Source: Simmondsia chinensis (lineage: Eukaryota; Streptophyta; Magnoliopsida; Caryophyllales; Simmondsiaceae). Taken from it: a stretch of DNA of 64,000 bases. Position 1 is the first letter of the stretch. Each line of letters begins with the position of its first letter. The notes under the pieces are model-generated. The model was not told where the DNA came from, searched no databases, and worked only from the letters and a program-made list of their open reading frames with translations. The stretch is from assembly GCA_018398585.1 (NCBI GenBank), contig JAGTTD010000018.1, forward strand, positions 4,161,501-4,225,500. Direction: 5' to 3'. This document shows, piece by piece, positions 1-10,122 of the stretch. A program made the position numbers and the translations under genes.

Positions 1-1895
1 CTTCATCCATAGGGAACAGGAGAGAGGTAGAAGAAGTGCCTTTTGGAAGTCCATGTCTAATTTATGTGCTGTTTTGAGGGGTCGTTTGCTATAGCTGGTG
101 ATTTTAATGCTTTTGTTCTCTCTTTGGATAAGTTCAGTGAGGTTCTAGCTATGCTCTCTCACCTTAGCTGGCTTCCGTCCTTTTACGATACTTGTTCTCT
201 TATTGAGTTATATTCAAAGGGGTGTCGTTTCTCTTGGCCAGATCGTCAAGATGATGTTAGACACATTAAGGAGAAAATTAATAAAATTGCTGTTAACTTG
301 GATTGGCTTTAAGCTCCTTCTGGCCATTGCTTCTGACCATTCCCCCTCTCCTTGTTGCTCACCATGGTTTTTCTGCTCATCCTAAATTTTCCTTTTAAGT
401 TTGAGGCCAAGTAGGTGCTTCACCATGAATGTTTGAGAGTGATTCGTGAAGGTTGGGAAGGAGCCGGAAGTATTGATTCCTTTATATTCCTTCATGCTAA
501 ACTTGTTTAAGTGCAAGTCAGGGCTGTTGGCTTGGAGTAAGTCTCTTAAGTGTGTTTTGGCTAGTGAAATTGCAATTATTTAGAGAAGGGTTGAAGAGCT
601 TCAAAGCATATATCAGTTTCCTTGTGATATGGCCGAGGAAAAGGATCTTCTGAATATACTAGATTTTATTTAAAAACAAGAGGAAGCTCATTGGAAGCAG
701 AGATTTAGAGTAGATTGGCACATGTTAGGAGACAGAAATACCCTTTTTTCATGTCTATACCATGGTTCTTCAATGCCGGAACTGTATTCTGAGGCTTAAG
801 TATTGGAACTGAGTCTAGGTTGAGCATATTAGAGGAATTAACCAGCTTGTCTTAGACCATTTCCGTGATTTGCATAAGGTGGTTCGAGTGGGCATCCAGG
901 AGGTCATCTCGGTATGCCCGTAGCTCATTTCAAAGGAGTCTAATTGCTTGATCACTGCTCGGGTTTGCACAGCTGAAATCAAAGACACTACTGATCAAAT
1001 GGGGAGTTTGAAGGCACTAGGTCCTTATGGCTTCTCAGATACCTTTTTTTTAAAGATTTCTGGGATATTATTGGTATTGATGCCTGTAAGGCTGTGATTG
1101 AGCTTTTTGAGTCTGGTGTGATGTTGGAATCTATGAACCAAACCAATAAAGCTCTTATCCCCAAAGTGCCTAACCCAGAATTTGTTTCCAGTTTAGACTT
1201 ACAAGCCTTTGTAATTTTGGTTACAAAATTGTGTCCAAAATCTTATAGCTAATAGGCTTGCAGTGGTGCTTAATCTTATAGCTAATAGGCTTGAAGTGGT
1301 GCTTCCTTCTATCATCTCCCCTTATCAAGGGGCCTTTTGTTCATGGCCATCATATTTAAGATAACATCATTATAGCCCATGAAACCTTCCACGCTTTGCG
1401 CTGTAAGAAGGGGAAAAAGGCCTTTATGGCTATAAAAATTTGACCTTTCTAAAGCATACGATCAAGTTATTTGGGAAAGTTTGGAAGATCTTCTTGCAAG
1501 GTCGATTTTGGTCCTTCCTATGTATCATGGGTCGTGGCTTGTGTCCGCTCAGTGTCCGTTAGTCCTATTGTCAATGGTTCTCGTTTGCCTTGCTTTCGTA
1601 TATCTCGGGGGCTAAGATTGGGAGATCCCCTCTGTCCTTATTTCTTTGTGCTTATTATAGAGATTTTTTATAGATTAATTTTGAAGGAAGTTAATGAGGG
1701 AGGTTGGAATCAATTTGTGATTCCCCCCATGCACCTTTGCTTTCCCATCTTTTTTTTGCCGATAAATATTTGCTTTTCTGTGAGGCTAATATTGAGGTGA
1801 TTTGGGTGATGAAACGTGTGGCTAGTTGTTTTTGGGGTGCTTCGGGTCAGAGAGTGAATTTTGTAAATCATCGGCTTTCTTCTCTTTTAATAAAT
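1..1895 (+). mobile_element. LINE (non-LTR retrotransposon) remnant, endonuclease and reverse transcriptase pieces
   Basis: Degenerate LINE coding sequence broken by many stops and frameshifts. At 64-312 the translation carries an APE-type endonuclease block (AGDFNAF, then SLIELYSKGCRFSWPDRQ), the usual N-terminal nuclease of plant L1-like ORF2. From about 1430 to 1890 reverse transcriptase blocks follow in order: SKAYDQVIWE, then GPSYVSWVVACVRSVSVSPIVNG, then RGLRLGDPLCPYFFVLI (normally RQGDP), then LFFADKYLLFCE, where the catalytic FADD is changed to FADK. The start lies outside the window and no 3' tail was identified, so it is a dead 5'-open fragment. The order EN to RT and the RGLRxGDP motif make the family call secure. 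Confidence 0.85.
1239..1304 (+). repeat. 33-bp tandem duplication inside the LINE RT
   Basis: Two adjacent 33-base units (1239-1271 and 1272-1304) differ at one base. Both begin AATCTTATAGC. The duplication lies in degenerate LINE RT sequence and is probably a neutral change after the element died. Confidence 0.9.
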
Positions 1896-2271
1896 ATATA
1901 ACCATTTATCTTCCCATTTTTTATTATCATGATGCAACATCATTTGATCCAATTCATGAGTGAATGAAAAACAATTGATCGAAATTTTATGATACAAACC
2001 ATCAAAACAATTATAAAATCATGAATTCTTAACTTTGGCTTTGATTTTACATGTAATATAGGCACATAAAACAGCAATTCACATGAATTTTATGATTTCA
2101 TGATTTCAACCTAGATCAAATATTTAAATTTCACACAACTTCTTTTCATTAATTGCACGCAACTGAAAGGGAATAAAGACATTTTCATATTGTGTGTATA
2201 CATGCCCATAATCCTGACATAAAAGCATTTGGTTGAAATTCTTATGTGATTTGAGATCTCTTGTTCAAATT
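1896..2271. other. AT-rich stretch, no gene recognised
   Basis: AT-rich sequence between the LINE remnant and the Copia-G remnant, with no convincing coding sequence, RNA gene or repeat boundary. It may be decayed internal sequence of either neighbour. Confidence 0.4.
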
Positions 2272-2471
2272 TTATGATATCAATTTTAGAATTTTATGAT
2301 TCTTATTCATATTTGAATCAAAAACATACCTTGGTTCGTAGCAATTTGTACAACAGAAGGATACAAGAAGACATCTCAATTCTCTCCCGGTTACTTTTTC
2401 CAATCTCACAAAATTAGCCAATAACACACCAAGAGAAGAAGCCATTTTTATGAACAAAAATAAGTCTTAAG
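2272..2471 (-). pseudogene. Copia-G leader and start of gag, truncated
   Basis: On the minus strand, directly after the LTR at 2472, lies a 26-base leader followed by an ATG at 2445. The frame opens MASSLGVLLANFVRLEKVTG; the block NFVRLEKVTGRELR matches position by position the gag start of Copia-F (NFVKLDRFDGGNFRR at about 45460). Similarity stops about 40 codons in and no other pol domain follows, so only the first part of gag survives. A host exon is a weaker alternative, because the codons are followed by a plausible GTATGT donor. Confidence 0.5.
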
Positions 2472-3029
2472 ATTGATAGAACAATTTGTAGAAATCACAC
2501 CAATTTGTTAGGAAAATAATAAAACAAGTATCTAAATCAGTCACCAGCTTCAAGGCTTGCAGCAAACCGTTTTTCTTAAGACTTATTTCTTAAATATCGA
2601 AATAGTTTAAGGGATATAATGAAATCTAACAACAAAGTGAGAATAAAAATATAGAGAGAGAAAGATGACCGAAACTTTTTGAGAGAGAAAAAGAGTGAAT
2701 TTTTCCTTGAACTTTGCAAATGCAAATAGGGGTTTATATATAAATCAATGTGTCTCTTCACAAGAGGCACATAATTTAATACTAAAAACATATGCTTAAT
2801 ATTAAGAGACACATCCCTTTTAGTTAATGAATTAATTTCCCAAAATAGAAACATTGGCGCACCAAAAATAAGGATCATAACTACTTTGTTTGTCGACACA
2901 CATACCCAAAGTTTGGGTACTATAAGTCTGTGTCGACACACAACCCCCCGAAAGCGTTTTTGCGTATTTTAAGCCAAAATATATAACAAATAAACATCCA
3001 AAACACTTTATTTTGAAAATACATCGATA
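2472..3029 (-). repeat. Degenerate LTR of Copia-G, relative of the Copia-F LTR
   Basis: This roughly 560-base segment shares with the Copia-F LTRs, in the same order, the CTTAAGACTTATTTC block (2575-2589), a TATA-like stretch (about 2733-2743), two palindromes built on TGTCGACACA (2891-2900 and 2929-2940), and a terminal block similar to AAAACACTTTA...TTTTGAAAATACA. It is much more diverged than the two Copia-F LTRs are from each other. On the minus strand it acts as the 5' LTR of the gag remnant at 2272-2471. End points are approximate because the terminal TG/CA has decayed. Confidence 0.6.
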
Positions 3030-3449
3030 AGGGCAATGCCCTAATGGGTAATTTCAATTATTAAAATAAAGCAATTATCACTTAGGTATAAGGACACTCC
3101 TAATGATATCCCATTCTCAATTTTCATGTGAAACTGTGCGGTGAAAGTTGATGTGTTGTTTTAGGTGACGTATTGTTTTATCATTTATGCCCACCAATTG
3201 GGAGCTGTGTTTTGTTTGGCAACTAGGTAAAGGGATAAGCAAGAGGAATGTGAGGTATTATCATACCTTTGTTTGGATATGTTTAATAAGGGAGGGTAAG
3301 AATAAAGAGGGGTAGATGAGTTACCCTTATTTGACAATTGAGTATAGGAATAACGGCAAACTAGTTATATTTAAAATAAGGGTAAATATCCTAATTTGAT
3401 TTAAATTGACCCTTCTCCCTTTTTACCCCAAACTAGGGATTAAAAAGTT

Positions 3450-3451
<2 letters not shown>
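3030..3451. repeat. Dispersed repeat of the TTTGTTTGGnTATGTTTAATAA type
   Basis: Non-coding DNA containing a block (about 3200-3440) with TTTGTTTGGATATG, runs like GGGTAAGAATAAAGAGGGGTA and TTTTTACCCC. Related blocks lie at 13990-14100, 14440-14600, 14890-14990, 34230-34360, 34783-34959 and 57770-57880. It resembles a MITE-like repeat, but exact ends and target duplications could not be fixed. Confidence 0.45.

Positions 3452-3483
<32 letters not shown>
3452..3483. repeat. Poly-G run, 32 bases
   Basis: Uninterrupted run of 32 G just outside the 3' LTR of Copia-A. The opposite flank of Copia-A (13980-14000) is GT- and G-rich but has no such run. It may be a real expansion or an assembly artefact. 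Confidence 0.9.
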
Positions 3484-3484
<1 letters not shown>

Positions 3485-3489
3485 GGTGA

Positions 3490-3674
3490 TGGATGAATAT
3501 GTAAAACCAATTGTCATTGCATGATGAATGAGAAGAATTACAGGCCTTTATATAGGCATACATCAAGAATGGAAATATACAATCATATCCTTGAGATAGC
3601 ATAAATCAAGGGCTAATGAAGTAAAGAGAATAAACCTAGGAATATTCTACATTACATTGGATATTCCTCTAATA
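3490..3674 (-). repeat. 3' LTR of Copia-A
   Basis: About 185 bases, matching 13796-13975 over its whole length (shared GAATATGTAAAACCAATTG, AGAAGAATTACA, TATATAGGCATACA and GGGCTAATGAAGTAAAGAG blocks). On the minus strand it begins TATTAGAGGAATAT and is preceded by a purine tract (plus-strand complement at 3675-3690). Confidence 0.85.
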
Positions 3675-4398
3675 GTCCCCCTCAATCTAGGCGGGGAGGA
3701 AGAACACGAAGATTGGCCTCGTGTTGGAGGAAGTGATGAGCTGCTAGACCTATGGTAAGGATGTTGGCGATCTGTTTGGTAGTGGGAGTATAGTGGACTT
3801 GGAGATCACCCTTAAGGACTTTTTCCTGCACGTAGTAGAAGTCAACGTCAACGTGTTTGCTTCTGTAGTTCGAAACTGGATTTGCAGCCAGGTAGGATGC
3901 GGAGACATCATCACAATAGACGATGATATGGCCTGGATGTTGAAGGCCGAGGTCTCTCATCAAGTATTAGACCCAGTCACTTTTAGCTACAACTTGTGCC
4001 ACCGCCCTGTATTCATATTTGGTTGTGGATTTAGATATGGTAGCTTATGTCTTTGCTCTCCAAGAGATGAGGTTGGTCCCAAAGTAAACAGCGTATCCAG
4101 TTGTGGATTGGAGTGTGTCGGGATAGTCACCCCAATCAGCATCGGTGAATACGGTAACGGTTGAGGAGGAGGCAGGCACAATGGATAGGCCATGATCTGG
4201 GGTGGACTTTAGGTACCAAAGAACACACTTGACTGCTTGCCAGTGGTGAGAACAAGGAGCATACATGAATTGGGAGACAGGGTTAACGGCGTAGCAGATG
4301 TCAAGACGTGTCATTGTGAAGTATTGCAGAGCTCCAACAGCACTCTTATACTCAGTGGGGTCATCCAGAGGTTCCCTTCACTCAAGGAGAAATGTGCT

Positions 4399-4434
<36 letters not shown>

Positions 4435-5145
4435 GGGTGGGAGGTGTAACCAGTTTGGCTTCTTGGAGATTGTGTTTGGTGAGGAGGTTCACAGCGTATT
4501 TGTGTTGGGAGAGAAAGAGGCCACTAGGTTGGCGTTTGGCTTCAATGCCAAGGAAGAAATGCAGGGATCCTAAGTCTTTCATTACAAACTGTTGAGAAAG
4601 GGAAGCTATTAGGAGAGTTAGCTGAGAATTGTCAGTCCCTGTGAGGATAATGTCATCGACGTACAAGAGGAGGCAGGTGAGGTGGGTGTCGGTTTTGTGG
4701 ATCAAGAGGGAGGGGTCGGCTCGATAACAAATACATCTAAGACTAAGTAAGAAGGCACTAAACTGTTGGAACCATGCTCAAGGTGCTTGTTTGAGTCCAT
4801 ATAATGCTTTCTTTAGGCGACATACATAATTAGGGTATTTCGGTTGTATGAAGCCTTGAGGTTGTCTCATATAAACTTCTTCCTTTAGATGATCATATAC
4901 GAACGCATAACATCCAATTGTTGTAAGAGCTAGTTTTATGTAATAGCCATTGTTAGTATAAAGCGTATCGTCGAGGGTTTAACAACTGGGTTAAAAGTCT
5001 CCTTGAAGTCAAGGCCTTCACGTTGGTAAAAACCCCGAGCTCCTAGTCAAGCCTTGAACCGTTCAACAGAGCCATCCTCCTTATACTTAACTTTGTATTT
5101 TTAAGTACTTCCTACGAGGTTTTCAGTGGGGTCAAGGGAGACAAG
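3675..5145 (-). pseudogene. Copia-A reverse transcriptase and RNase H (broken)
   Basis: On the minus strand the RT half reads from 5145 downward. KARL and [11 protein letters not shown] blocks are followed by CLLLYVDDIILTG (about 4650-4690), which holds the catalytic YVDD, then MKDLGSLHFFLGI. A poly-G run at 4401-4433 interrupts the frame after KLVTPP. RNase H pieces follow: TRLDICYAVNPVSQF and FTDADWGDYPDT (4314-4045), then the C-terminal part with SKHVDVDFYYVQEKV (3963-3682). Several stops and frameshifts separate the pieces. The first codons of this RT domain (ATKNPQWQEAI) lie beyond the Copia-B insertion at about 10130-10195. Confidence 0.85.
4401..4433. repeat. Poly-G run, 33 bases, inside Copia-A RT
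   Basis: Thirty-three G residues interrupt the RT frame of Copia-A. They translate as a proline or glycine run that no Copia RT contains, so the run was acquired after insertion or is an assembly error. Confidence 0.9.
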
Positions 5146-5150
5146 GTCCC
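5146..5150. other. Target-site duplication of Copia-B, left copy
   Basis: GTCCC directly before the Copia-B 5' LTR. The identical pentamer follows the 3' LTR at 10123-10127, and both belong to the interrupted Copia-A RT frame. Confidence 0.9.
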
Positions 5151-5571
5151 TGTTAGGATGTGTCTCAAATTCCTTGGAGTTGCTGCAGAGGGTACGCCGA
5201 TCAATTGGGGGAATAGCTGATCGATCGGGAAAGTTTGCAAAAGCATAGCGCATCCAATACTATCCTCGATCGATCGGGACTCCGGTTTTTTGCTAGTATC
5301 ATACGAAGCCAGGGTTGTGTATGAGGGTATCCAAATTCGAAGTGAGTGCGTTGTACATTGAGAGGAAGAGAGAGAGAAGTGATTTATAATTCTTCTACTA
5401 TTTTCTCATTTAATAAAAGTCTTCATCTCTGCTTGTGGTTTTTCCTCCTCTCAATTGAAGAGGGGTTTCCACGTAAATCGCTATGTTCGTCTTTTCCTCT
5501 TTTTTGTTCTTAATTTGCTTCTCTTATTTGTTATAGTATTTGAATCGAATTAGATTAATGGGTGTCGTTTT
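5151..5571 (+). repeat. 5' LTR of Copia-B
   Basis: Begins TGTTAGGATGTGTCTC and matches 9657-10122. It lacks an internal segment present in the 3' copy (around GTGACATGCCAATCAATC) and a few bases at its 3' end. Both LTRs contain GATCGATCGG-type repeats and an AATAAAAGTC block that could serve as a polyadenylation signal. Confidence 0.85.
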
Positions 5572-5580
5572 ATCAGAGCC
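5571..5580 (+). promoter_or_regulatory. Primer binding site remnant of Copia-B
   Basis: TATCAGAGCC directly after the 5' LTR is the core of TGGTATCAGAGC, the plant Copia site complementary to initiator methionine tRNA. The leading TGG has decayed. Confidence 0.7.
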
Positions 5581-5601
5581 CCGTTATTTCGATTTGGTAC
5601 T

Positions 5602-6546
5602 ATGATGTCTACAGTTAAATCTGAAGTTGAGAAGTTCGAAAGTCAAGGGAGTTTCAGTTTGTGGCAGGTCCGCGTTAAGGGCCTCTTGACTTAGAACTTG
5701 AAGAAAGCCTTAGAAGGAAAAGAGAAGAAACTGGAGAATATGACAGAAGCACAGTGGGAGGAGTTAGATGAGAAGGCACTCACTGCTATCCAGATGTGTC
5801 TTACAGATGATGTCTTGACAGAAGTTTTGCAAGTAAAGATCACTAAGGAGTTGTGGGAGAAATTGCAGGAGATGTTCTACTTCAAGTCAGTCTCCAACAA
5901 ACTTGCAGTTAAGCGCCTGTTATTCACGTTCCGTATGTCAGAAGGTACATCCCTTAAGAACCATATTAATGAATTTAACTCTATTATTCAAGAGTTAAAA
6001 GAATTGGATGATGCCCCTAAAGATGAAGATCAGGCCATGCTTTTATTATGTTCGCTCTCCACCTCGTATAAAGGCTTCGTTGAAAGCATGATTTATGGTG
6101 GTAGAAAAACCATCTCTGTTGATGAGGTTAAAAGAAACCTACTGAGTAAAGAACGAGTAGATAAAAAATTATCCGATTCTGTAAATAACTCAGGTAGCGG
6201 TTTGGTTGTGGGAGGTAGAACTGAGACTAGAGGGTCTGGTAGTGGAAACAAGTTTAGGTCTAAATCTAGACACAAAAACTTGTCATGTAATTATTGTCAC
6301 AAGAAAGGACACATAAAGAAGTATTGTTATAAGCTTAAGGATAAGCAAAAAGAAGATAATAGGAAAGACCAGAATAGAAACGATAAGTCCGCTGAGGCTA
6401 GTGTAGTTGAAGATGAGAGTGATGCTGATGTTCTATTAGTTACTGAATCCCAGTCCAGGTCCAAAGATAAATGGATCATGGATTTGGGCTGTTCTTATCA
6501 TGTTTGTCCTAATAGAGACTGGTTCACCACATATAAGTTGATTTAG
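5602..6546 (+). pseudogene. Copia-B gag and start of protease (broken)
   Basis: ATG at 5602 opens a gag frame interrupted by TAG at 5692, where related elements have glutamine. The frame then runs open from 5698. It contains the UBN2-type gag region (LWEKLQEMFYFKSVSNKLAVKRLL), a CCHC zinc knuckle CNYCHKKGHIKKYC at about 6286-6327 that binds genomic RNA, and the protease site. In the protease the expected D-S/T-G is D-L-G (MDLGCSYHVC, about 6478), so the catalytic triplet is damaged by a TCG-to-TTG type change. A TAG at 6544 ends the frame. Confidence 0.85.
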
Positions 6547-7812
6547 GGTGGAGTAGTTTTGATGGGCAATAATGCAGCTTGTATAGTTACGGGTATAGGA
6601 ACAATCCGAGTTAAGATGTTTGACGGTACAGTTAGGACTTTGAGTGACTTACGTCACGTCCCGGATTTGAAAAAGAACCTCATCTCTGGAGGTACTCTTG
6701 AGTCACATGGGTACAGGTACACAGCTGAAAGTAGAGTAATGAAGGTCCGTAAGGGTTCCTTGATTGTGATGAAAGGCAAAAGTGTAGGAACCTTGTATGA
6801 ACTTCTGGGTTCTACGGTGACAGGATCAGTGGCTGTTTCTACATGGTCTATCTCAGATTCAGATATTACCAGGTTATGGCACATGAGATTGGGTCATAGG
6901 TGATAAGGGACTGACATAGTTGAGTAAGAGGGGTTTACTGTGTGGTCAGTCTACATCGCTGATGTAGTTCTATGAGCATTGCGTATATGGGAAGCAGAAG
7001 AGAGTCAGCTTCAAGCAGGCAGTGCATCAGACTAAAGGAATGTTAGACTAATACATTCAGACTTGGGACCGTCCAGAGTTTCTTCCAAAGGAGGTTCCAG
7101 GTATCTTCTAACGTTTACTACTGATTTCTCAAGAGAAGTCTGGGTTTATTTCATGAAATAGAAAAATGAAGTTTATAATATCTTCAAGAAGTGGAAGTTG
7201 TTACTTGAGAAACAAACAGAGAAGCAAATCAATAGGTTGAGGACTGACAATGGCCTTGAATATGTTGAGAGTGATTTCACCAAATTTTGTGAAAGTTAAG
7301 GCATTGTTAGACACAGGACTTGTACAGGTCGACCTTAACAGAATGGATGGGCAGAAAGATTGAACATGATGTTACTTGAGAAGGCTCATTGCATGTTGTC
7401 AAATGCAGGTTTAGGGAGAGAATTTTGGGCAGAGGCAATTAACATAGTGTGTTACTTAGTGAACCGATCACCTCATTCATCGCTTCGGTTGAAGACTTCA
7501 GAAGATGTATGGTCTGGATCCCCAGCTAATTACTCTTGTTTAAGAATTTTCGGTTGTCCTGCTTATGTTTACGTGAATGAAGGAAAGATAGAGCCTAGAG
7601 CCAAGAAGTGCATTTTTCTTGATTATACGTCAGGTGTGAAGGGATTTTTTTTATGGGATTCAAAATCTCATAGATTTCTGACTAGTAGGGATGTTACTTT
7701 TGATGAGTCTTCACTACTAGATCTGCCACCCACGCCCTCCACCATTAGTATGAATCAGGTGCAGAAGCTAGAGGTTGATCAGATACAGTTAAATAAGACA
7801 GTTTTGCAGTAG
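6547..7812 (+). pseudogene. Copia-B GAG-pre-integrase and integrase (broken)
   Basis: The frame 6559-6903 holds the protease C-terminus and pre-integrase segment ([13 protein letters not shown], then LWHMRLGHR, part of the HHCC zinc module). From 6900 to 7350 the integrase core is recognisable in pieces but shredded by stops and frameshifts. The open stretch 7360-7812 carries the C-terminal integrase part (MLLEKAHCMLSNAGLGREFWAEA, then FGCPAYVYVNEGKIEPRAKKC). Not functional. Confidence 0.85.
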
Positions 7813-7890
7813 GTTGTGCCCACTTAGTGTATACAGGCACCTCCAGTATAAGTTACTAAAGAAAATGAAGAGGCTGAAACAGGTCAGCAG

Positions 7891-9582
7891 GTGGAGCAAA
7901 ATACTATTGCTAGTGATAGACAGAGGAGACAAGCTAGAGCGCCTCAAAGATATGGGTATGAGGAGATGATAGCTTATGCTCTTTCTATGGCTGAAATAGT
8001 GGAAGACATTGAGCCTTCCACCTATTCAGGAGCTGTGACTAGATCTGATTCAAAGAAGTGGATAATGGGTATGCATGTAGAAATGGAGTCATTATAAAAG
8101 AGCTACACTTGACAACTTGTCAAGCCCCAAACAGGAAAGAGAGTTATTGGGTGCAAATGGGTCTTTAAGAAGAAAGAAGGCATTCCTGGAGTGGAAGATA
8201 CAAGGTACAAGGCTCGATTGGTAGCTAAAGGCTACAGTCAGGTACACGGTATTGACTTTCATGATATCTTTTCACCTGTTGTTAGACATACTTCCATTCG
8301 ATCGATACTTGCTTTAGTAGCTATGCATGATTTAGAGCTTCAGCAGTTAGATTTGAAAACTACATTCTTGCATGGTGAGCTAGAAGAGAGTATTTATATA
8401 CATCAGCCTGAAGGCTTTGTTGTTGAAGGAAAAGAAGATCATATTTGTTTGTTGAAAAGGTCACTTTATGGTTCGAGGCAATCGCCAAGGCAGTGGTACA
8501 AGAGATTTGATCAATTTATGACCAGTCATGGGTTCTTCAGGAGCAAATATGACAGTTGTGTTTATTTCAGGAAAATAGGTTCAGGTTCATTCATTTATCT
8601 TTTGTTATATGTTGATGATATGTTGATTGCAGCTAAGGATATGTCTAATGTTGATGAATTGAAAACAATGTTGAAAAGTGAGTTCGAGATGAAAGATTTA
8701 GGAGCAGTCAAGAAGATTCTTGGTATGAAAATCAATAGAGACCGAAAAGCAGGAAAGTTATACTTGTCTCAGGAAAAGTATATTGAGAAGGTTCTAGATC
8801 GATTTCATATGAAAGATGCTAAGCAAGTTAGCACTCCTTTGGCAGCTCATTTCAGACTTTCAGCATTAGATTCGCCTCATATAGAGGAAGACATCAGGTA
8901 CATGTCCCAAGTCCCTTACTCTAGTGCATTTGACAGTATTATGTATGCTATGGTATGTACACGTCCAGATATCGCATATGCTGTTAGCAAGGTGAGTAGA
9001 TATATGGCGAATCTAGGTCAAGAGCATTGGCAGGCTGTTAAATGGATTCTTAGGTACATACATGGCAATTCCGGTGTATGTTTGGAGTTTGGGAGGAATA
9101 AATGCTATTTAGTAGGGTATGTTGACTCTGATTATGGTGGTGACCTTGATAAGAGGATATCTACTTCAGGTTATGTATTCTGTTTAGGTGACAGTGCCAT
9201 CAGTAGGAGAGTAGGTCTACAATCAGTTACTGCACAATCAACTACTGAAGCAGAGTATATGGCAGTAATAGAATCATTCAAGGAAGCTGTCTGGTTAAAG
9301 GGTTTGGTTAGTGAACTCAGTATTGATCAAGGTATAGTTGGTGTCTGTTGTGATAGCTAGTCAGCGATTCACTTAGCCAAGGATCAAATGACCCATCATG
9401 ACAGGACAAAGCATATTGATGTCAAGCATCATTTAATTCGAAATCTGATTGATGAAGGCAAGGTTGAGTTGAAAAAGAATGGTACTGCAGATAATCCCGC
9501 TGATATGTTCATTAAAGTTCTACCCAGTAGGAAATTTGAGCATTGCTCAAATCTGGTTGGGCTTTCGGTGTCTTTAAATTAA
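7891..9582 (+). pseudogene. Copia-B reverse transcriptase and RNase H (three inactivating stops)
   Basis: After a TAA at 8095 the frame 8191-9360 is a long, well-preserved RT plus RNase H. Motifs in order: YKARLVAKGYSQVHGIDF, QLDLKTTFLHGELEE, LYGSRQSPRQWYKRFD, LLLYVDDMLIAA with the catalytic YVDD, EMKDLGAVKKILGM, then the RNase H parts YVDSDYGGDLDKR and TAQSTTEAEYMA. A TAG at 9358 stands where other Copia elements have the Q of CDSQSAI. The remaining RNase H tail (TKHIDVKHHLIR, then NPADMFIKVLP) ends with TAA at 9580. Confidence 0.9.
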
Positions 9583-9644
9583 CCTCGAGAGGGGTGGCAT
9601 TTTTTGGAGAAGGTGGAGAGTTTGTTTTGTGAGAAATTTGAGCC

Positions 9645-9656
9645 AAGGTGGAGATT
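9645..9656 (+). promoter_or_regulatory. Polypurine tract of Copia-B
   Basis: AAGGTGGAGATT directly abuts the 3' LTR (TGTTAG). This is the typical plus-strand primer position and sequence of plant Copia elements. Confidence 0.85.
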
Positions 9657-10122
9657 TGTTAGAATGGGTCTCATATTCCTTGGAGTTGCTGCAGAGGGTT
9701 CGTCGATCGATTGGGGGAATAGCCAATCGATCGGGAAAGTTCGCAGAAGCATAGCGCATCCAGTACTATCCTTGATCAATCGGTGACATGCCAATCAATC
9801 AAGACCCCCTGATTGATCGGGACTCCAATTTTCCGCGAGTATAAATAAGAAGCCAGGGTTAAGTATGAGGGTATCCAAATTCAAAGTGAGTGCACCGTAC
9901 ATTGAAAGGAAGAGAGAGAGAAGTGATTTGTAATTCTTCTACTATTTTCTCATTCAATAAAAGTCTCCATCTTCGCCCACGGTTTTTTTCCCTCTCAATT
10001 GAAGAGGGGTTTCCACGTAAATTGTTGTATTCGTCTTTTTCTCTTTTTTGTTCTTAATTTGCTTCTCTTATTTGTTATAGTATTTGAATCGAATTAGGTT
10101 ATTGGGTGTTGTTCTCTTCACA
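9657..10122 (+). repeat. 3' LTR of Copia-B
   Basis: 466 bases beginning TGTTAGAATG and ending TTCACA, followed by the duplicated GTCCC at 10123-10127. Colinear with the 5' LTR except for small deletions in the latter. Confidence 0.9.

Larger units (their letters stand above)
5151..10122 (+). mobile_element. Copia-B, full-length but defective LTR retrotransposon
   Basis: Plus-strand Ty1/copia element of 4972 bp inserted in the RT of Copia-A and bounded by the 5-bp duplication GTCCC. It has two LTRs, a short primer-site match (TATCAGAGCC at 5571), gag with a zinc knuckle, protease, integrase, RT, RNase H, and a polypurine tract (AAGGTGGAGATT) immediately before the 3' LTR. The gag opening (EVEKFESQGSFSLWQ) resembles the Tork/Tnt1 group. 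Stops at 5692, 6544, 7810, 8095 and 9358 and frameshifts in the integrase make it non-autonomous. Confidence 0.95.

Noticed and set aside
2272..2457. First exon of a host gene, because a GTATGT donor follows the frame
   Set aside because: The residues align with the gag start of Copia-F and the frame begins just after a related LTR; a host exon is less likely, though not excluded.
4237..4595. Glycine-rich open frames on the plus strand across the poly-G run
   Set aside because: They are produced by the homopolymer and lie antisense to the Copia-A RT, whose motifs explain the region.
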